Shown: positions 16,398-25,128, counted from the first letter of the stretch. The stretch: 64,000 nucleotides of DNA from Streptomyces endocoffeicus (GCF_016741935.1 NZ_JAERRG010000009.1:342714-406713); one strand, 5' to 3'. The notes: generated by a model not told the origin, from the letters alone. Made by a program: numbers and translations.

Positions 16398-16597
16398 GCG
16401 TGGTTGCGGCTGTCCTGGTCGAGGGGGCAGCGGCGGCAGAAGCCGGGCGGCCCGTACCACGCCTTGTGCACATCGCCGGGGTGTCCGCAGGTGCCGCAGG
16501 GGGTGGTGCAGGTGTGCGGGGTGCAGCCGTCGCGAACGTCTGTCTGGGCGCGGCCACCGCAGGTTCCGCAACGGATTGCACGGCTTCTCACGGTCAC
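16355..16597 (-). CDS. Cys-rich zinc-binding protein, 80 aa
   Basis: Contains four cysteine pairs in order: CGTCGG, CTPHTC, CGTCG and CRRC. These suffice for two zinc ribbons. The GTG start overlaps the upstream stop (GTGA), so it is the third member of a coupled trio with 16594-16839 and 16836-17024. Function unknown; similar small ribbons are typical of actinobacterial mobile elements. Confidence 0.65.
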   Translation of the reverse strand: MTVRSRAIRCGTCGGRAQTDVRDGCTPHTCTTPCGTCGHPGDVHKAWYGPPGFCRRCPLDQDSRNHAYQPTDHTNAEERT

Positions 16598-16839
16598 TTC
16601 TCCTGTTCGGTGGGCGGGGGCCCGAGGCGGAGGAATGGCCGGGCAAGCCCGTCGTCGACGGTCTGGGCGGCGTGGGCGGCAACGACATCGGCCACATTCA
16701 GCTCCGGGCCGGGGTTCGGCCCCTGGTAGTTGCCGCCGCAGGAGCAGTGCTGCCCCTCGTAGATGTAGCAGTGCTTGAAGTGCGGGCCGCCCGGGAGGCG
16801 GTTGCCGTTCGCGATGGTCTGGTGAGTCAGGAAGTTCAC
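16594..16839 (-). CDS. Small Cys-containing protein, 81 aa
   Basis: GTG start overlapping the upstream stop (GTGA). It contains KHCYIYEGQHCSCGG, a CxxxxxxCxC cluster, then an acidic helical C-terminus. Family unknown. Confidence 0.65.
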   Translation of the reverse strand: MNFLTHQTIANGNRLPGGPHFKHCYIYEGQHCSCGGNYQGPNPGPELNVADVVAAHAAQTVDDGLARPFLRLGPPPTEQEK

Positions 16840-17024
16840 GGCCGCGGCTCCTCATCGCAGGCTTCGGCTCCGCAGCGACGGCACTCGTTGCCCTCGCCGA
16901 CCGGCGGATAGTCGTGCTCGAGGTACGGCTGGCCGCCGGCGTCGACGCACTCGTCTTCCAGCGGGAAGTAGTCGTGCTTCTCTCCGCCCACGGGCGGCAT
17001 GTAGTCGGAGTACGGCTGGTTCAC
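16836..17024 (-). CDS. Small repeat-like protein, 62 aa
   Basis: GTG start with AGAGGAG upstream. The protein repeats a motif: SDYMPPVGGEKHDYFP, then EHDYPPVGEGNECRRCGAEAC, so YxPPVGE occurs twice before a C-terminal CxxCxxxxC. It probably binds metal. First gene of the coupled trio. Confidence 0.65.
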   Translation of the reverse strand: MNQPYSDYMPPVGGEKHDYFPLEDECVDAGGQPYLEHDYPPVGEGNECRRCGAEACDEEPRP

Positions 17025-17087
17025 GGTTTCTCCTCTGGTTGGTGATGCGGCGGACCCACCCGCGGTCACGGGCGCGGGTGGGGCGGC

Positions 17088-17270
17088 TCACTTCTCCTTC
17101 GATCCGCTGCTGGTAGCCCGGCGGTCGGTGGGCTCGATACCCGCCTCACGGAGCGCGGAGTACAAGGTGGTGCGGGACAAGCTGGTGATCTGGCCGATGC
17201 GGCGAACGTTCGGCAGGCTCTCTGGCATTCCGGGTAGCAAGAGAAGAACCCCGGCCTGATACCGGAGCAC
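17088..17270 (-). CDS. HTH-containing small protein, 60 aa
   Basis: IGQITSLSRTTLYSALREAGI is a clear helix-turn-helix of the resolvase/Hin type. The open frame runs 13 codons further upstream (PNLYNDPDLV) without an ATG, and no ribosome-binding site is visible, so the GTG start is uncertain. It follows the PcfJ-like gene by 30 bases and may be its regulator or its detached C-terminal domain. Confidence 0.55.
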   Translation of the reverse strand: MLRYQAGVLLLLPGMPESLPNVRRIGQITSLSRTTLYSALREAGIEPTDRRATSSGSKEK

Positions 17271-17299
17271 CAGGTCGGGGTCATTGTAGAGATTTGGCG

Positions 17300-18979
17300 T
17301 CAGTGAGTCTTTTGGGGCAGTCGCAGCCCGTCCATGCCCAGAGCATCCAAGTGGAAGCTGACTTCCATGGCGCCCAGCCCGTCGACGACCTGCTGGGCCG
17401 CTTCGCCGAGCTCGCGCACGGCGTCGCGGTTGTTCTTCCCGAGGATCTGCTCTACGCCATGGGACTGCGTGATCTGCAGGTTTAGACGCACGCGGCCGTC
17501 CGCTTCGCAGACCGCGGCGAACACATCCAGCTCCAGCTCGTCGGCGTACCCGCCGATGCAGTTGTTGAGCATCGCACCCCAGCGGGAGAGCGTCTTGGCA
17601 TCACGGGCGACGACGAGGCTCAGACCGGGGGCTGCTTCCCGACCATCCAGGAGTGCGGCCGTCTGCAGTGCCCATTGGTGGCGCTGGGCCTGTTTCGCGA
17701 TCCGCTCGAGGCGGCGGGCCTCCTCGCGTTCGTAGCGCTCACGATCGCGGGCCGCCATCAGCTCGCGCCGACGGTCCTCGATCAGACCCAACGCCTGCAC
17801 GCGGAACGCCTCGTCCTTCCAGAGGCCCCAGTCAGCAATCTGGGCCGTGCCCTCGGGAAGCAGCCGGATCTCGCGGTTGTAGTGCTCCATCTCGCGAAGG
17901 GCATAGCTCTCCTCCTGCATGACACGCTGGGCCGTGCGGCCCCGGGGGTCGTGCCAGCGCTCGATTGCGGGCAGGTCCCGGACGAGGTGCTCGAGGTCAC
18001 GGGAGCCGCGGACCCGGCGCTGCCCGCGGGCAGCGATGATCTCCGGAAGGAGGTCGAGGTCACGGGTGACGGCCAAACGGTGAGCCGTGCAGTTGGCTGC
18101 ATCGGCCAGCGTGCGCCGCGCCTGGTGGACGGGCTCCTTGAGGATCCGTCGCAGCACCGGCTGCGGAGTCCGGCGCAGGATCGAGCGGATGCCTCGCCGC
18201 TGCAGGGATGTGAGCGACCGCTCGTACATCAGGCTGCGGCCGCTGGCTGTTTTCGTGGTGCGCATTGCGTCGATGAGCCAGTCCACGGGCACCAGCCCTC
18301 GGAACATGGCGAACCAGCTCAGGGTGCTGATGTCCAGACGCTGCACCTCGCGGGCCAGCGGCCGACGGTAGGCGCGCACGCCGAAGAGGTTTTTCGCGAC
18401 CTGCGCATGGTCGTGGGCATCGAGATAGGGCAGGTAGGCGGAGGCCGGACGATCCTGCTGGTCGTCCTTGAGTAGCGGGAAGCGGTCGTTCCAGTTCGGC
18501 AGCTCGCCGATGTGTTCGCGGATCGCGGCGATCGCCTGGTCCACGGCGTTGTCGACTCCCTCGGGCTCCGGTCCTTCGAGCCGGCGGGCCTGCGGCATGC
18601 TGTGCATCCACCGCTGCAGTGTCCCGGACAGCCCGCGGATCCAGGACTCGACCACGGTCTCGGAGAAGACATGGCGGGTGGTGGATTTGCCGGTGCGGCG
18701 GTCGATCTCGCGCAGGACGACGAGGTCCTTCTTCGTGCGGGCCATCGACGTGAGCTTCTCGGAGATCCAGTAGTGGAATGCCTTGCCCGAGGCGCGCATG
18801 CGGTGCACGCGCCTGTAGAGCGAGACGGCGACGGACGTCCGGCCGTCAGGTAGAGCCCGCGCCAGGATCCTCAGGCTGATGCCGGAGATCGCGCCTTCGA
18901 CTGCGGCAACACCCTGCTCGGCAAGGGCGTCGTCGACATACTTGATGTAGAGCAGGGCGTGTTCGGTGCGCTCGGGCAT
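17300..18979 (-). CDS. PcfJ-like domain protein
   Basis: 559 aa. The C-terminal quarter matches the PcfJ pattern: LSRWGAMLNNCIGGYADE, then RVRLNLQITQSHGVEQILGKNNRDA. The middle has a charged coiled segment (RRRELMAARDRERYEREEARR). PcfJ was named from an enterococcal conjugative plasmid; its biochemical role is unknown and relatives occur on plasmids and phages. The ATG follows GGGGGAGACCGCC. A GCGCTGC/GCAGCGC hairpin lies about 50 bases upstream. Confidence 0.8.
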   Translation of the reverse strand: MPERTEHALLYIKYVDDALAEQGVAAVEGAISGISLRILARALPDGRTSVAVSLYRRVHRMRASGKAFHYWISEKLTSMARTKKDLVVLREIDRRTGKSTTRHVFSETVVESWIRGLSGTLQRWMHSMPQARRLEGPEPEGVDNAVDQAIAAIREHIGELPNWNDRFPLLKDDQQDRPASAYLPYLDAHDHAQVAKNLFGVRAYRRPLAREVQRLDISTLSWFAMFRGLVPVDWLIDAMRTTKTASGRSLMYERSLTSLQRRGIRSILRRTPQPVLRRILKEPVHQARRTLADAANCTAHRLAVTRDLDLLPEIIAARGQRRVRGSRDLEHLVRDLPAIERWHDPRGRTAQRVMQEESYALREMEHYNREIRLLPEGTAQIADWGLWKDEAFRVQALGLIEDRRRELMAARDRERYEREEARRLERIAKQAQRHQWALQTAALLDGREAAPGLSLVVARDAKTLSRWGAMLNNCIGGYADELELDVFAAVCEADGRVRLNLQITQSHGVEQILGKNNRDAVRELGEAAQQVVDGLGAMEVSFHLDALGMDGLRLPQKTH

Positions 18980-19203
18980 GGCGGTCTCCCCCGGGAAGAT
19001 GTGATGGATTCGGCAGTGAGACCCCCGGCGCTGCCTTGCAGCGCACTGCCCGCGTCTCATCCGGTTCCCTCTCCCTCAACTCGCCCCCTGTCAGGCCATT
19101 CGGGATCGCCTGTCTCGATTCGAGGCCATGTCATTCGAAAGACTTCTCGACAAGGAATGCACAGCCCGACTGACTCGGAGTGAGAAGCCGGGGCTGAGCG
19201 TGC

Positions 19204-19243
19204 GAAAAAGGAAGACCCCGCCGACGGTCCCTGCGGGGGTCTT
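19204..19243 (-). terminator. Rho-independent terminator (minus strand)
   Basis: A 10-11 bp stem (19212-19221 with 19233-19243) is followed on the minus strand by CCTTTTTC. This is an intrinsic terminator for the minus-strand gene upstream. Confidence 0.85.
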
Positions 19244-19517
19244 GGCTGCGCTGTTCGCCAGGCACCGGTCGATGCATGTGGCCCCCGAGCCGTCCTGAAG
19301 TCCGGTGGCCTGGTCGTACCAGAAGCCACTACCCAGTCGGACCAAGGTCTTTCCCTCCCGACCTCCACAACCGGGGATGCCGGGGACATCGCGTCGGTCG
19401 AGGACGGTGGCCGTGCAGATGGACTCTCCGGTGTTCTCGTCGAGGCTCTTGACGACGACCTTGTCGCCGGCCTGAAGGTTCGCAAGATCATTCGTGGCTG
19501 ATGGTGCTGGTGCTCAT
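19244..19517 (-). pseudogene. Frameshifted small protein gene
   Basis: The ATG at 19517 (MSTSTISH) meets a stop after nine codons. The next frame continues with convincing protein: NDLANLQAGDKVVVKSLD then GKTLVRLGSGFWYDQATG. That frame has no start codon of its own, so one base has been gained or lost near 19,493. The frame runs on through the terminator to 19,091, which suggests a second shift before it. Probably a small beta-rich protein; function unknown. Confidence 0.55.
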
Positions 19518-19556
19518 GGCGCTGTGCTTCTTTTGGATCGAATCTGGACTGCGGTT

Positions 19557-19826
19557 TCAGGTCTGAGTCACGCTCATGAGTGCCTTCCTCGCGCGGCGCT
19601 TCTCGGCAAGAGCCCGAAGGGTACGCAGGAGGATCCACCAGCACACGCCGCTGAAGGCGATGCTGATGATGACCGGCGTGTACTGACCGGTAGTGACGCA
19701 GAAGACCGCCGCCGGTGCGAGGACGATCACGTTCGTCGCGATCACGAGGGTGAGGAGCACCCGGCTGATCGTCTTGGCGGCGCGGTCGCGCCACGTCGGA
19801 CCCGCGGTGCTGGTGGTGGCGTTCAT
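19557..19826 (-). CDS. Two-TM membrane protein, 89 aa
   Basis: GGAAGGA precedes the ATG. Two hydrophobic segments (VLLTLVIATNVIVLAPAAVF and VIISIAFSGVCWWILL) are flanked by basic residues, with a positive C-terminal tail. The ATG overlaps the stop of the 32-aa gene upstream. Confidence 0.7.
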   Translation of the reverse strand: MNATTSTAGPTWRDRAAKTISRVLLTLVIATNVIVLAPAAVFCVTTGQYTPVIISIAFSGVCWWILLRTLRALAEKRRARKALMSVTQT

Positions 19827-19921
19827 GCGCTGGGTCCTTCCTCGATGATGTAGATCTTCTCGGCGACGTAGGCGTCGCCCTGCTCCTCGGCTGCGCTGTA
19901 GACCGGGAGGTAGACGGTCAC
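19823..19921 (-). CDS. Small acidic peptide, 32 aa
   Basis: Starts GTG (TVYLPVYSAAEEQGDAY) and ends YIIEEGPSA. It overlaps both neighbours (GTGA at its start, ATGA at its end), a strong sign of a real coupled gene despite its size. Function unknown. Confidence 0.6.
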   Translation of the reverse strand: MTVYLPVYSAAEEQGDAYVAEKIYIIEEGPSA

Positions 19922-20175
19922 GCAGCCCGGTCAGCGGCCTCATCCGGGGAAGGGGCTGGGAGGGCGTCACGGTGCACCCCGTATGCCATCCGGATGGGCA
20001 CCCCTTGGGCCTCCAGACGGGAGCGCAACTCAGCCACCTCCCAGCCCTCCCCCTGGTCGTGCTCCTGGAGGTGGGCGAGGAGCCGCCGGACAGCGTTGAG
20101 GTCGGCAGCCGCGGCCTTCGCGAGATCAGGCAGAAGCGCGTGAACGCTCTGAAGGACCAGGGCAAACGCACCCAC
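19918..20175 (-). CDS. Hypothetical helical protein, 85 aa
   Basis: GTG start. Helix-rich (LLPDLAKAAAADLNAVRRLLAHL) with an acidic tail. It lies 28 bases after the 435-aa gene and is coupled to the 32-aa gene. Family not recognised. Confidence 0.6.
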   Translation of the reverse strand: MGAFALVLQSVHALLPDLAKAAAADLNAVRRLLAHLQEHDQGEGWEVAELRSRLEAQGVPIRMAYGVHRDALPAPSPDEAADRAA

Positions 20176-20202
20176 CCCGGGTGCGGCTCACGCACATTCG
20201 GG

Positions 20203-21510
20203 TCAGCCGGCCGCATCTTGCTGCTGGTTGCGTCGTAGCCGTTCCAGCAGCCGTTCGATTTGCCGACGCTGCAAGCGCATGGCAGGCGTCTCGGGCCTGG
20301 CAGTGACGCCGCGCAGTTCCTCAACCTCGACGGCGAGCCGATCCCTGTCGGCCCGCAACTGGTCGACGAGCGGCCCCAGCGCCCGCATCACAGCGCCGCG
20401 GGTGTCCTCGAGCACGCCGATGCCCGGTGCCGGGAGGAGACAGCTCTCGAGGGCAGACTCGACCGCGACCAAGAAGTCCTCATCTGTGGGCAGGCCGTCG
20501 CTGGTCGCCACGTCTTCGGGCCACCCCGGCTGCCGCATGTACGCGTTGGCCGCCTGTGGGCCCTCGAACGCGGCGAGCAGGTGCGCGGCGGCCCCGGCGG
20601 GCTGGGCGGGGGTTCCGCCAGTGCCGCATTCGCACCTGTGGGCGCGGCGCTCACAGTCCTCGCAGACCTGGTGCGGGCAGCAGCCGCAGGGCAGGAACCG
20701 GTTCGGCGGCAGGGTGCAGCGGTGCGTGGCCTCTGCGGCGGCCGCGGCCTCGGCCTCCTCGCCCTTGCGGAGGAGCGCCTTCACGCATGCCTGGCACGAC
20801 ACGTCGGTGCCGGGGTCTTCGAGGCTGCTCACCGTGTCCAGCGGGAAGTACATGCCGCAGGCGCCGGCGTCGCCGATGCCGTCGTCGAGCTGCCTGGTGG
20901 CGTGCACGGTGCGGCCGCGGTTCGTCTTCTTCCGGCTCGGGTAACCGTCGGGGTCGGCCTGGCGCTCGAGCTCGGCCAGGGCCTGGCGCACTGCCTGGGC
21001 GTCCTCGTCGCTGCGGATCCCAACGGCGCGCAGCGACTGGCACGGCCACGGGTCGCGGCCGCCGATCGTGTGCTCGCTGCTCCAGCACTCCGGCCGGTGT
21101 CCGCCGCACAGCTTCGGCGCGGCGCAGCAGCCGTGCCGGGGGTTCGCGGTCTTCGGGTGCAGGGCGAGCATCGCGCCCTGGAGGCGGAGCGCGCCCACCG
21201 CGGCGGCGGCCCGGACCGCGTCCTCGTGGGCGTCGAGGAGCGCATTCGCCTCCTCGTGGAACATGGGCCCGCCGGCCTCGGGGGCGACGAGTTGGTTGAA
21301 GATCGGCCGCCGGGTCCCGTTCACGGTCGGATCCGGGGCCTGCCCGCCCAGCTCGTCGGCCTGGTCGTCCAGCCGCAGGGCGGAGATGAGGATGGCGCCG
21401 TGGGTCTTGGAGTCGGCCGTGGCCGGCAGGTTCAGTTCCGTGCGGCGCAGGAACTTCGCGGCCCGGCGCAAGGCGGGGATGTCCTTCGGGGTGAATTCGA
21501 CGGTGCCCAT
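20203..21510 (-). CDS. Cys-rich hypothetical protein, 435 aa
   Basis: AAGGACACCG precedes the ATG. The N-terminus is helical (FTPKDIPALRRAAKFLRR). The middle carries several Cys clusters (CCAAPKLCGG; CQAC; LPCGCCPHQVCEDC; RCEC), compatible with multiple zinc sites. The C-terminal 60 residues look like a coiled coil (LRADRDRLAVEVEELRG). It is probably a structural or nucleic-acid-binding protein of the mobile element; no named family. Confidence 0.7.
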   Translation of the reverse strand: MGTVEFTPKDIPALRRAAKFLRRTELNLPATADSKTHGAILISALRLDDQADELGGQAPDPTVNGTRRPIFNQLVAPEAGGPMFHEEANALLDAHEDAVRAAAAVGALRLQGAMLALHPKTANPRHGCCAAPKLCGGHRPECWSSEHTIGGRDPWPCQSLRAVGIRSDEDAQAVRQALAELERQADPDGYPSRKKTNRGRTVHATRQLDDGIGDAGACGMYFPLDTVSSLEDPGTDVSCQACVKALLRKGEEAEAAAAAEATHRCTLPPNRFLPCGCCPHQVCEDCERRAHRCECGTGGTPAQPAGAAAHLLAAFEGPQAANAYMRQPGWPEDVATSDGLPTDEDFLVAVESALESCLLPAPGIGVLEDTRGAVMRALGPLVDQLRADRDRLAVEVEELRGVTARPETPAMRLQRRQIERLLERLRRNQQQDAAG

Positions 21511-21518
21511 CGGTGTCC

Positions 21519-21673
21519 TTACTTTGTAGGTGGGTTGATTCCGGCCACTCGTAGGATCGGGAGACCCAGGAATGCCGGGTGTGGCACACCGGCGGCCTCG
21601 TCGGTCTGCTGGCGGCGGAGCCGATGCCGACGACTGGCTCGTGCGTGAGGTTCACTGCGACCTGGTCGTACAT
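21519..21673 (-). pseudogene. Frameshifted small protein gene
   Basis: The first frame from the ATG at 21673 (MYDQVAVNLTHEPVVGIGS) and a later frame (QQTDEAAGVPHPAFLGL ... INPPTK, stop at 21519) together read as one protein. The shift is near 21,620 in CCGCCG. The stop lies just before the ribosome-binding site of the 435-aa gene, which supports the second frame as the true end. Confidence 0.5.
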
Positions 21674-21724
21674 CAGGGCGCTGTTGAGCCGAACGGAATG
21701 CGTGAGCCACGTTCGTCGGGGTGT

Positions 21725-22168
21725 TCAACTCGGTATGCCCGGGAGGTCGAGCGCCCGCCACTGCTCGCCGTTCCAGAACTGCCAGGTGGCGGTGCCGGGG
21801 TACTGATCGTCCAACTCGCTGGCGATCTGGACCAGGAACGGTGAAGCAGCGTCAGCGCACAGGCCGAGCCACAGTGGCGGGATGGCCAGGCGAACAAGGA
21901 CGCCGTTGGAGCCGTGGATGTCGATGTCGCGGAGGACTCCTATGCCCGGGTTGGCGGCGACGGTCTGGGCCAAGCTGTGCGCGGCGAAGAGATCCTCGAT
22001 CACCTCTTCGCCGCGCAGGGACTTGCCGTCCAGTTGGCATGCGCCAGTGAACTCGGTCATGGCGTGTCGGGCGTCGCGGCTATCGGGGAACTCGTTCTCG
22101 GTGATCCCCAGGCAGTGCTTTCCTTCGTTGACAGTTGCGTTGAAGGCGATGTGGCGGCGTGTCTTCAG
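21725..22168 (-). CDS. Hypothetical protein, about 147 aa
   Basis: Clear protein sequence (TRRHIAFNATVNEGKHCLG ... WQFWNGEQWRALDLPGIPS), but no ATG/GTG lies near the apparent N-terminus; I use a CTG at 22168. The start is therefore doubtful. It follows the 196-aa paralogue gene by 20 bases in the same operon. Confidence 0.6.
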   Translation of the reverse strand: MKTRRHIAFNATVNEGKHCLGITENEFPDSRDARHAMTEFTGACQLDGKSLRGEEVIEDLFAAHSLAQTVAANPGIGVLRDIDIHGSNGVLVRLAIPPLWLGLCADAASPFLVQIASELDDQYPGTATWQFWNGEQWRALDLPGIPS

Positions 22169-22188
22169 GTGCTGAACGCCGGGCGGGT

Positions 22189-22779
22189 TCAGCGGGTCTC
22201 GGCGGTGAGGTCGGCCACGCGCCGCTGGTAGGCCCCCCAGACGCCTGCGGTGTCCAGGCTGGGGCCGGTGGTGTAGTCGGTGGGAGAGGACGCGTGCGCC
22301 CACGTGCCGTGTGCGGTGACGACTTCCCGGTATTCGGTGCGGCTGGCCGGGTGGGATGCGATGGTGACCCACTGCGCGCCGGTCAGGGACGGATAGGCCG
22401 TCAGGTGGGCGGCGACGGCCGATGCCATGGCGTCGGCGGCGGCGGCCGGGTCGGTGATGTCGGCGGGCGTCTCGGTGAAGTCGCAGTGCACATGGCGGGT
22501 GTTGAAATCGTCGGTGATCACAGCACTGATGCCGAACAGTCCGGCCAGTGGCACGTCGTAGCCGGACACGGCGGGGCCGTTGGTGTGGGAGTGCGCGTCG
22601 ATCCACACGTCCGGCTGGCCCTGGGCGGTGGTCACCAGGGAGGCGCCGGGCAGGGAGCGCCAGGGCTTGACCACACGGAAGGTGACGCCGTGCGCAGTCA
22701 GCGCGGCTTTGAGGATCCTGCCGGTGCGCTCGGCGGCGGTGGGGGCGGTCTTGCTCAGGTCGTGGGGCCAGGAAGTCAT
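22189..22779 (-). CDS. Hypothetical protein, paralogue of 31107-31862
   Basis: 196 aa; GAGAGGGACACC precedes the ATG. It shares an ordered pattern with the 251-aa protein at 31.1 kb: a helix ILKAALTAHGV, then PDVWIDAHS, YDVPLAGLFG, VITDDFNTRHVHCDF. The two look like one plasmid gene family that has duplicated. No enzymatic motif is evident. Confidence 0.65.
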   Translation of the reverse strand: MTSWPHDLSKTAPTAAERTGRILKAALTAHGVTFRVVKPWRSLPGASLVTTAQGQPDVWIDAHSHTNGPAVSGYDVPLAGLFGISAVITDDFNTRHVHCDFTETPADITDPAAAADAMASAVAAHLTAYPSLTGAQWVTIASHPASRTEYREVVTAHGTWAHASSPTDYTTGPSLDTAGVWGAYQRRVADLTAETR

Positions 22780-23307
22780 GGTGTCCCTCTCACATCGATG
22801 GGGTGTGGGTTGGGGCTGAGTGCGTGCAGCCCGGCCCGGCCGGGCAACCGGCCTACCGGACGCGGGTGGATCAGAAGAGCGGTGCGTCCTGGTCCGTGCG
22901 GAGGGGGGCACACCGGGCACGCGGGGGCCGTGCCTCTGGGGTGGGGGCGGCCCGACCGGCCGCAGCCCTCCGCCGTGGCCTCCGTGCGCGCGGTCTCGGC
23001 CGTCTCCTGCGCCTGGGTGGTCTCCGCCTCGACCGGCGCGGCCTACGTCTGCCCGAGGGTGCCGCCCGCGCCGTTGCGGTACTCCGCCAGGGCGTCCTCG
23101 GGTGCCGTTGTCGGCGGAGCGGGTGGCGCGCGCAGGAGTTGTTGGCGGGTCCGGATGTGATGGTGGACTCGGTGGCGGCGGAGATTGGGACGTCGCTGAC
23201 GGTCCTGTACGAGCAGGTGCCGGAGGTTCGGGCTCGTCCGAGGTCAAGGTCCGAGGTCAAGGAGCCGGGGACGGGGGTAGATCAGGTGCCGGGGAGCCGC
23301 CGGCGTG
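22780..23307. other. Gene-poor stretch with degraded coding traces
   Basis: No intact gene is supported. GCTGAGTGC at 22815-22823 is one of four leader boxes. The minus strand near 22,960-23,020 reads EAETTQAQETAETARTEAT, almost the same as a segment at 34.6 kb. The plus strand near 23,160-23,220 reads like an HTH tail (VDSVAAEIGTSLTVLYEQV). Both look like remnants. Confidence 0.35.
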
Positions 23308-23865
23308 TCAGTAGACCCGGGCTCCCCACACGTCGGGGGTGTCGCCGCAGCAGGACGGGCACATACACCGGCACGAGTTCTCTCGCCCGGTGCACTTCCC
23401 GTCGACCCGCGTCCCGTCCCCCTCAAGGTCGTGGGCCAGGATGCCGGGGCAGTACGGGCCCGGCTCGGGGCAGTCGGCGACGGCCATCTGATGAGTGTCG
23501 CACCACGTCGCCATCGCGGCCGCCAACTGCACTTCGCCCTTCGCGCCGTCGTAGAGCTGCGCGTCACGCCGCCACAGGCAGACGACCTCCACGCTGGGCA
23601 GCGGACACGACGGCGCCTCGCTGTACCCGCCAGGCTCGGTGTACCAGGTGCGCCCGTCAGGAGCCTTCCAGTCGACCCACTGCCGCCGTTCGTACCGCGA
23701 CTGTGCGTTGAACCAAAACTCGACTCTCACATCGCATGCAGCGCACCGCCAGATCCGAACGACGGCGTCCTGGCGGACCGCGACCATCTGGTGGTCTCCC
23801 AGCATGTCGGTCCAGCGGCCGGCCTGGTCCCGTTCTGCGGCGAGCTGGGCGTCTGACGCGGTCAT
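23308..23865 (-). CDS. Zinc-finger-like hypothetical protein, 185 aa
   Basis: AGGAGATCAGCC precedes the ATG. Cysteines are grouped as IWRCAACD in the first half and CRCMCPSCCGD at the C-terminus. The middle is Trp-rich (RRQWVDWKAPDGRTWYTEP). Probably zinc-binding; family unknown. Coupled (ATGA) to the upstream 98-aa gene. Confidence 0.65.
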   Translation of the reverse strand: MTASDAQLAAERDQAGRWTDMLGDHQMVAVRQDAVVRIWRCAACDVRVEFWFNAQSRYERRQWVDWKAPDGRTWYTEPGGYSEAPSCPLPSVEVVCLWRRDAQLYDGAKGEVQLAAAMATWCDTHQMAVADCPEPGPYCPGILAHDLEGDGTRVDGKCTGRENSCRCMCPSCCGDTPDVWGARVY

Positions 23866-24158
23866 GGCTGATCTCCTAGGTGCGGGGAGCGGGTCTTGGC
23901 CGACAGGGACTCCCACGTCCATGGAGTGTGCGTCGTGTGGCGCCGCTCTCTGCCGCAGGGCTTGCAGTGGGAGGGGCGTATCCGCTGCGGAACGAACGTA
24001 TGCAGCGGCAGCAGCCACTGTCCTTCGGCTTGTAGGTGGTCGCCTCGGTGCTGGCCGCAGCGAACGCAGATCCAGTAGCCGTCCGAGCCGTCCGGTTGGA
24101 CCGGGCCCTCGCGGAACCAGTGATCGGTGATCAGCGAGCGGTCGAGGAAGGCGTTCAT
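23862..24158 (-). CDS. Small zinc-binding protein, 98 aa
   Basis: AGGAGACCCAC precedes the ATG; the stop overlaps the next start (ATGA). CVRCGQHRGDH and HCKPCGRERRH give two CxxC units with neighbouring His. Likely a zinc ribbon; function unknown. Confidence 0.65.
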   Translation of the reverse strand: MNAFLDRSLITDHWFREGPVQPDGSDGYWICVRCGQHRGDHLQAEGQWLLPLHTFVPQRIRPSHCKPCGRERRHTTHTPWTWESLSAKTRSPHLGDQP

Positions 24159-24240
24159 GTGGGTCTCCTAGATGCCGGCGAGCGGGGTCTTGCCGACGGG
24201 GCTCGAGAGTCTGGGCACGGTTAGGAGTGGGCGCCCTGGT

Positions 24241-24515
24241 TTACGCGGTGGCCGTCGTCGTGGCCAGGTTCGCGCACACGAACCGTTCGGCGTCCGCCGC
24301 CCGCTCGCGGCAAGAGGCGCAGAATTCGCAGGGGTTCGGCATTTCGCCGCCGGTCTCGACAGCTGTCGATGCGCCGGCGTGCCACAGGGTGTGGCCGATC
24401 GGGTCGACCTGCTGCCACACCGTGTTGAGCCGGGACACGTCGTCCCATCGGCCGTCACCGCAGCGCGTCAGCCAGGTTCCGGGCGGCCGTGATGCTCGTT
24501 GGGCAGGGTGGTCAT
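24241..24515 (-). pseudogene. Frameshifted Cys-rich protein gene
   Basis: Frame 1 from the ATG at 24515 reads MTTLPNEHHGRPE then stops. Frame 3 continues TWLTRCGDGRWDDVSRLN, then PNPCEFCASCRERAADAER, ending at 24241, without its own good start. Adding one base near 24,478 joins them into a single protein of about 90 aa with a CxxCxxC site. A GTG at 24438 is the fallback start. Confidence 0.5.
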
Positions 24516-24596
24516 AGGGTTGCCCTCGTCTCTCTGTCTCGATGGGAGATGGCGGGCCGGTTGCCCCAGGTGTACAGCAGGGTGTTCTGTGCTCAT
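24468..24596 (-). CDS. Small frame, 42 aa (possible N-terminus)
   Basis: AAGGAGG lies upstream of the ATG, and the start overlaps the previous stop (ATGA). The frame (MSTEHPAVHLGQPARH) runs in phase into the MTTLPNEHH start of the frameshifted gene. It may be the real N-terminus of that gene or a short leader gene. Confidence 0.4.
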   Translation of the reverse strand: MSTEHPAVHLGQPARHLPSRQRDEGNPMTTLPNEHHGRPEPG

Positions 24597-24826
24597 CCCT
24601 CGTTCCTCCCTTCCTTGATCGTGGTGCAGGTGCACCGGCCCCATCGGCTGGGGCATTTGCCTCCGTCCAGCACGGTCCACGTCTTGTCCCCGCACCGCCA
24701 GCAATTCGGCAGCCCGCGCGCCGTACGGCACGGGCCGCAGAACGTTCGAACCTGGTTCAAGGCCGCACACCCGGCGCAGTCTGTGGGCGGTTCGGCTATC
24801 CGCGTATAAGCCAGCCGCGTCGTCAT
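24593..24826 (-). CDS. Small zinc-ribbon protein, 77 aa
   Basis: CAGCAALN, FCGPCR, CWRCGDK and RCTC provide four Cys units, enough for two zinc ions. ATGA overlaps link it to both neighbours. Function unknown. Confidence 0.65.
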   Translation of the reverse strand: MTTRLAYTRIAEPPTDCAGCAALNQVRTFCGPCRTARGLPNCWRCGDKTWTVLDGGKCPSRWGRCTCTTIKEGRNEG

Positions 24827-25128
24827 TCCTCGTTCCTCTCTTCCTTGATCTCCGGCCGCCGGAACGGAATGATCCGGGCCGGCGGCCGTTCACGAGCCGG
24901 GATGGCCGGTGGGGCGGCTGCCCGCTTCTGCTCGGCCTGCTCCCGGAGGACGTCGAGCTTCCGCCGCCCGCATGCCTGGCAGTCCAGTACACCGGCGAGC
25001 ATTCTGAACCGGGAGTCTGCGGTGAAGAGCCACGCGGGGTCAGATGAGAACCCTGGCCGCCAGTAGGAACCACAGATGCAGCGGTGGCCCCTTCGGACGG
25101 GTCCGCGGAACGGGGCGGGGTTGCTCAT
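24823..25128 (-). CDS. Small zinc-binding protein, 101 aa
   Basis: GAGGAACGAGGA precedes the ATG. CICGSYW and CQACGRRK form Cys pairs in the first 60 residues; the C-terminus is basic and Pro-rich (PARERPPARIIPFRR). Coupled to 24593-24826. Confidence 0.6.
   Translation of the reverse strand: MSNPAPFRGPVRRGHRCICGSYWRPGFSSDPAWLFTADSRFRMLAGVLDCQACGRRKLDVLREQAEQKRAAAPPAIPARERPPARIIPFRRPEIKEERNEE

Noticed and set aside
20260..21648. 462-codon plus-strand frame
   Set aside because: Antisense of the Cys-rich 435-aa gene; repetitive Arg/Ala/Gly shadow composition.
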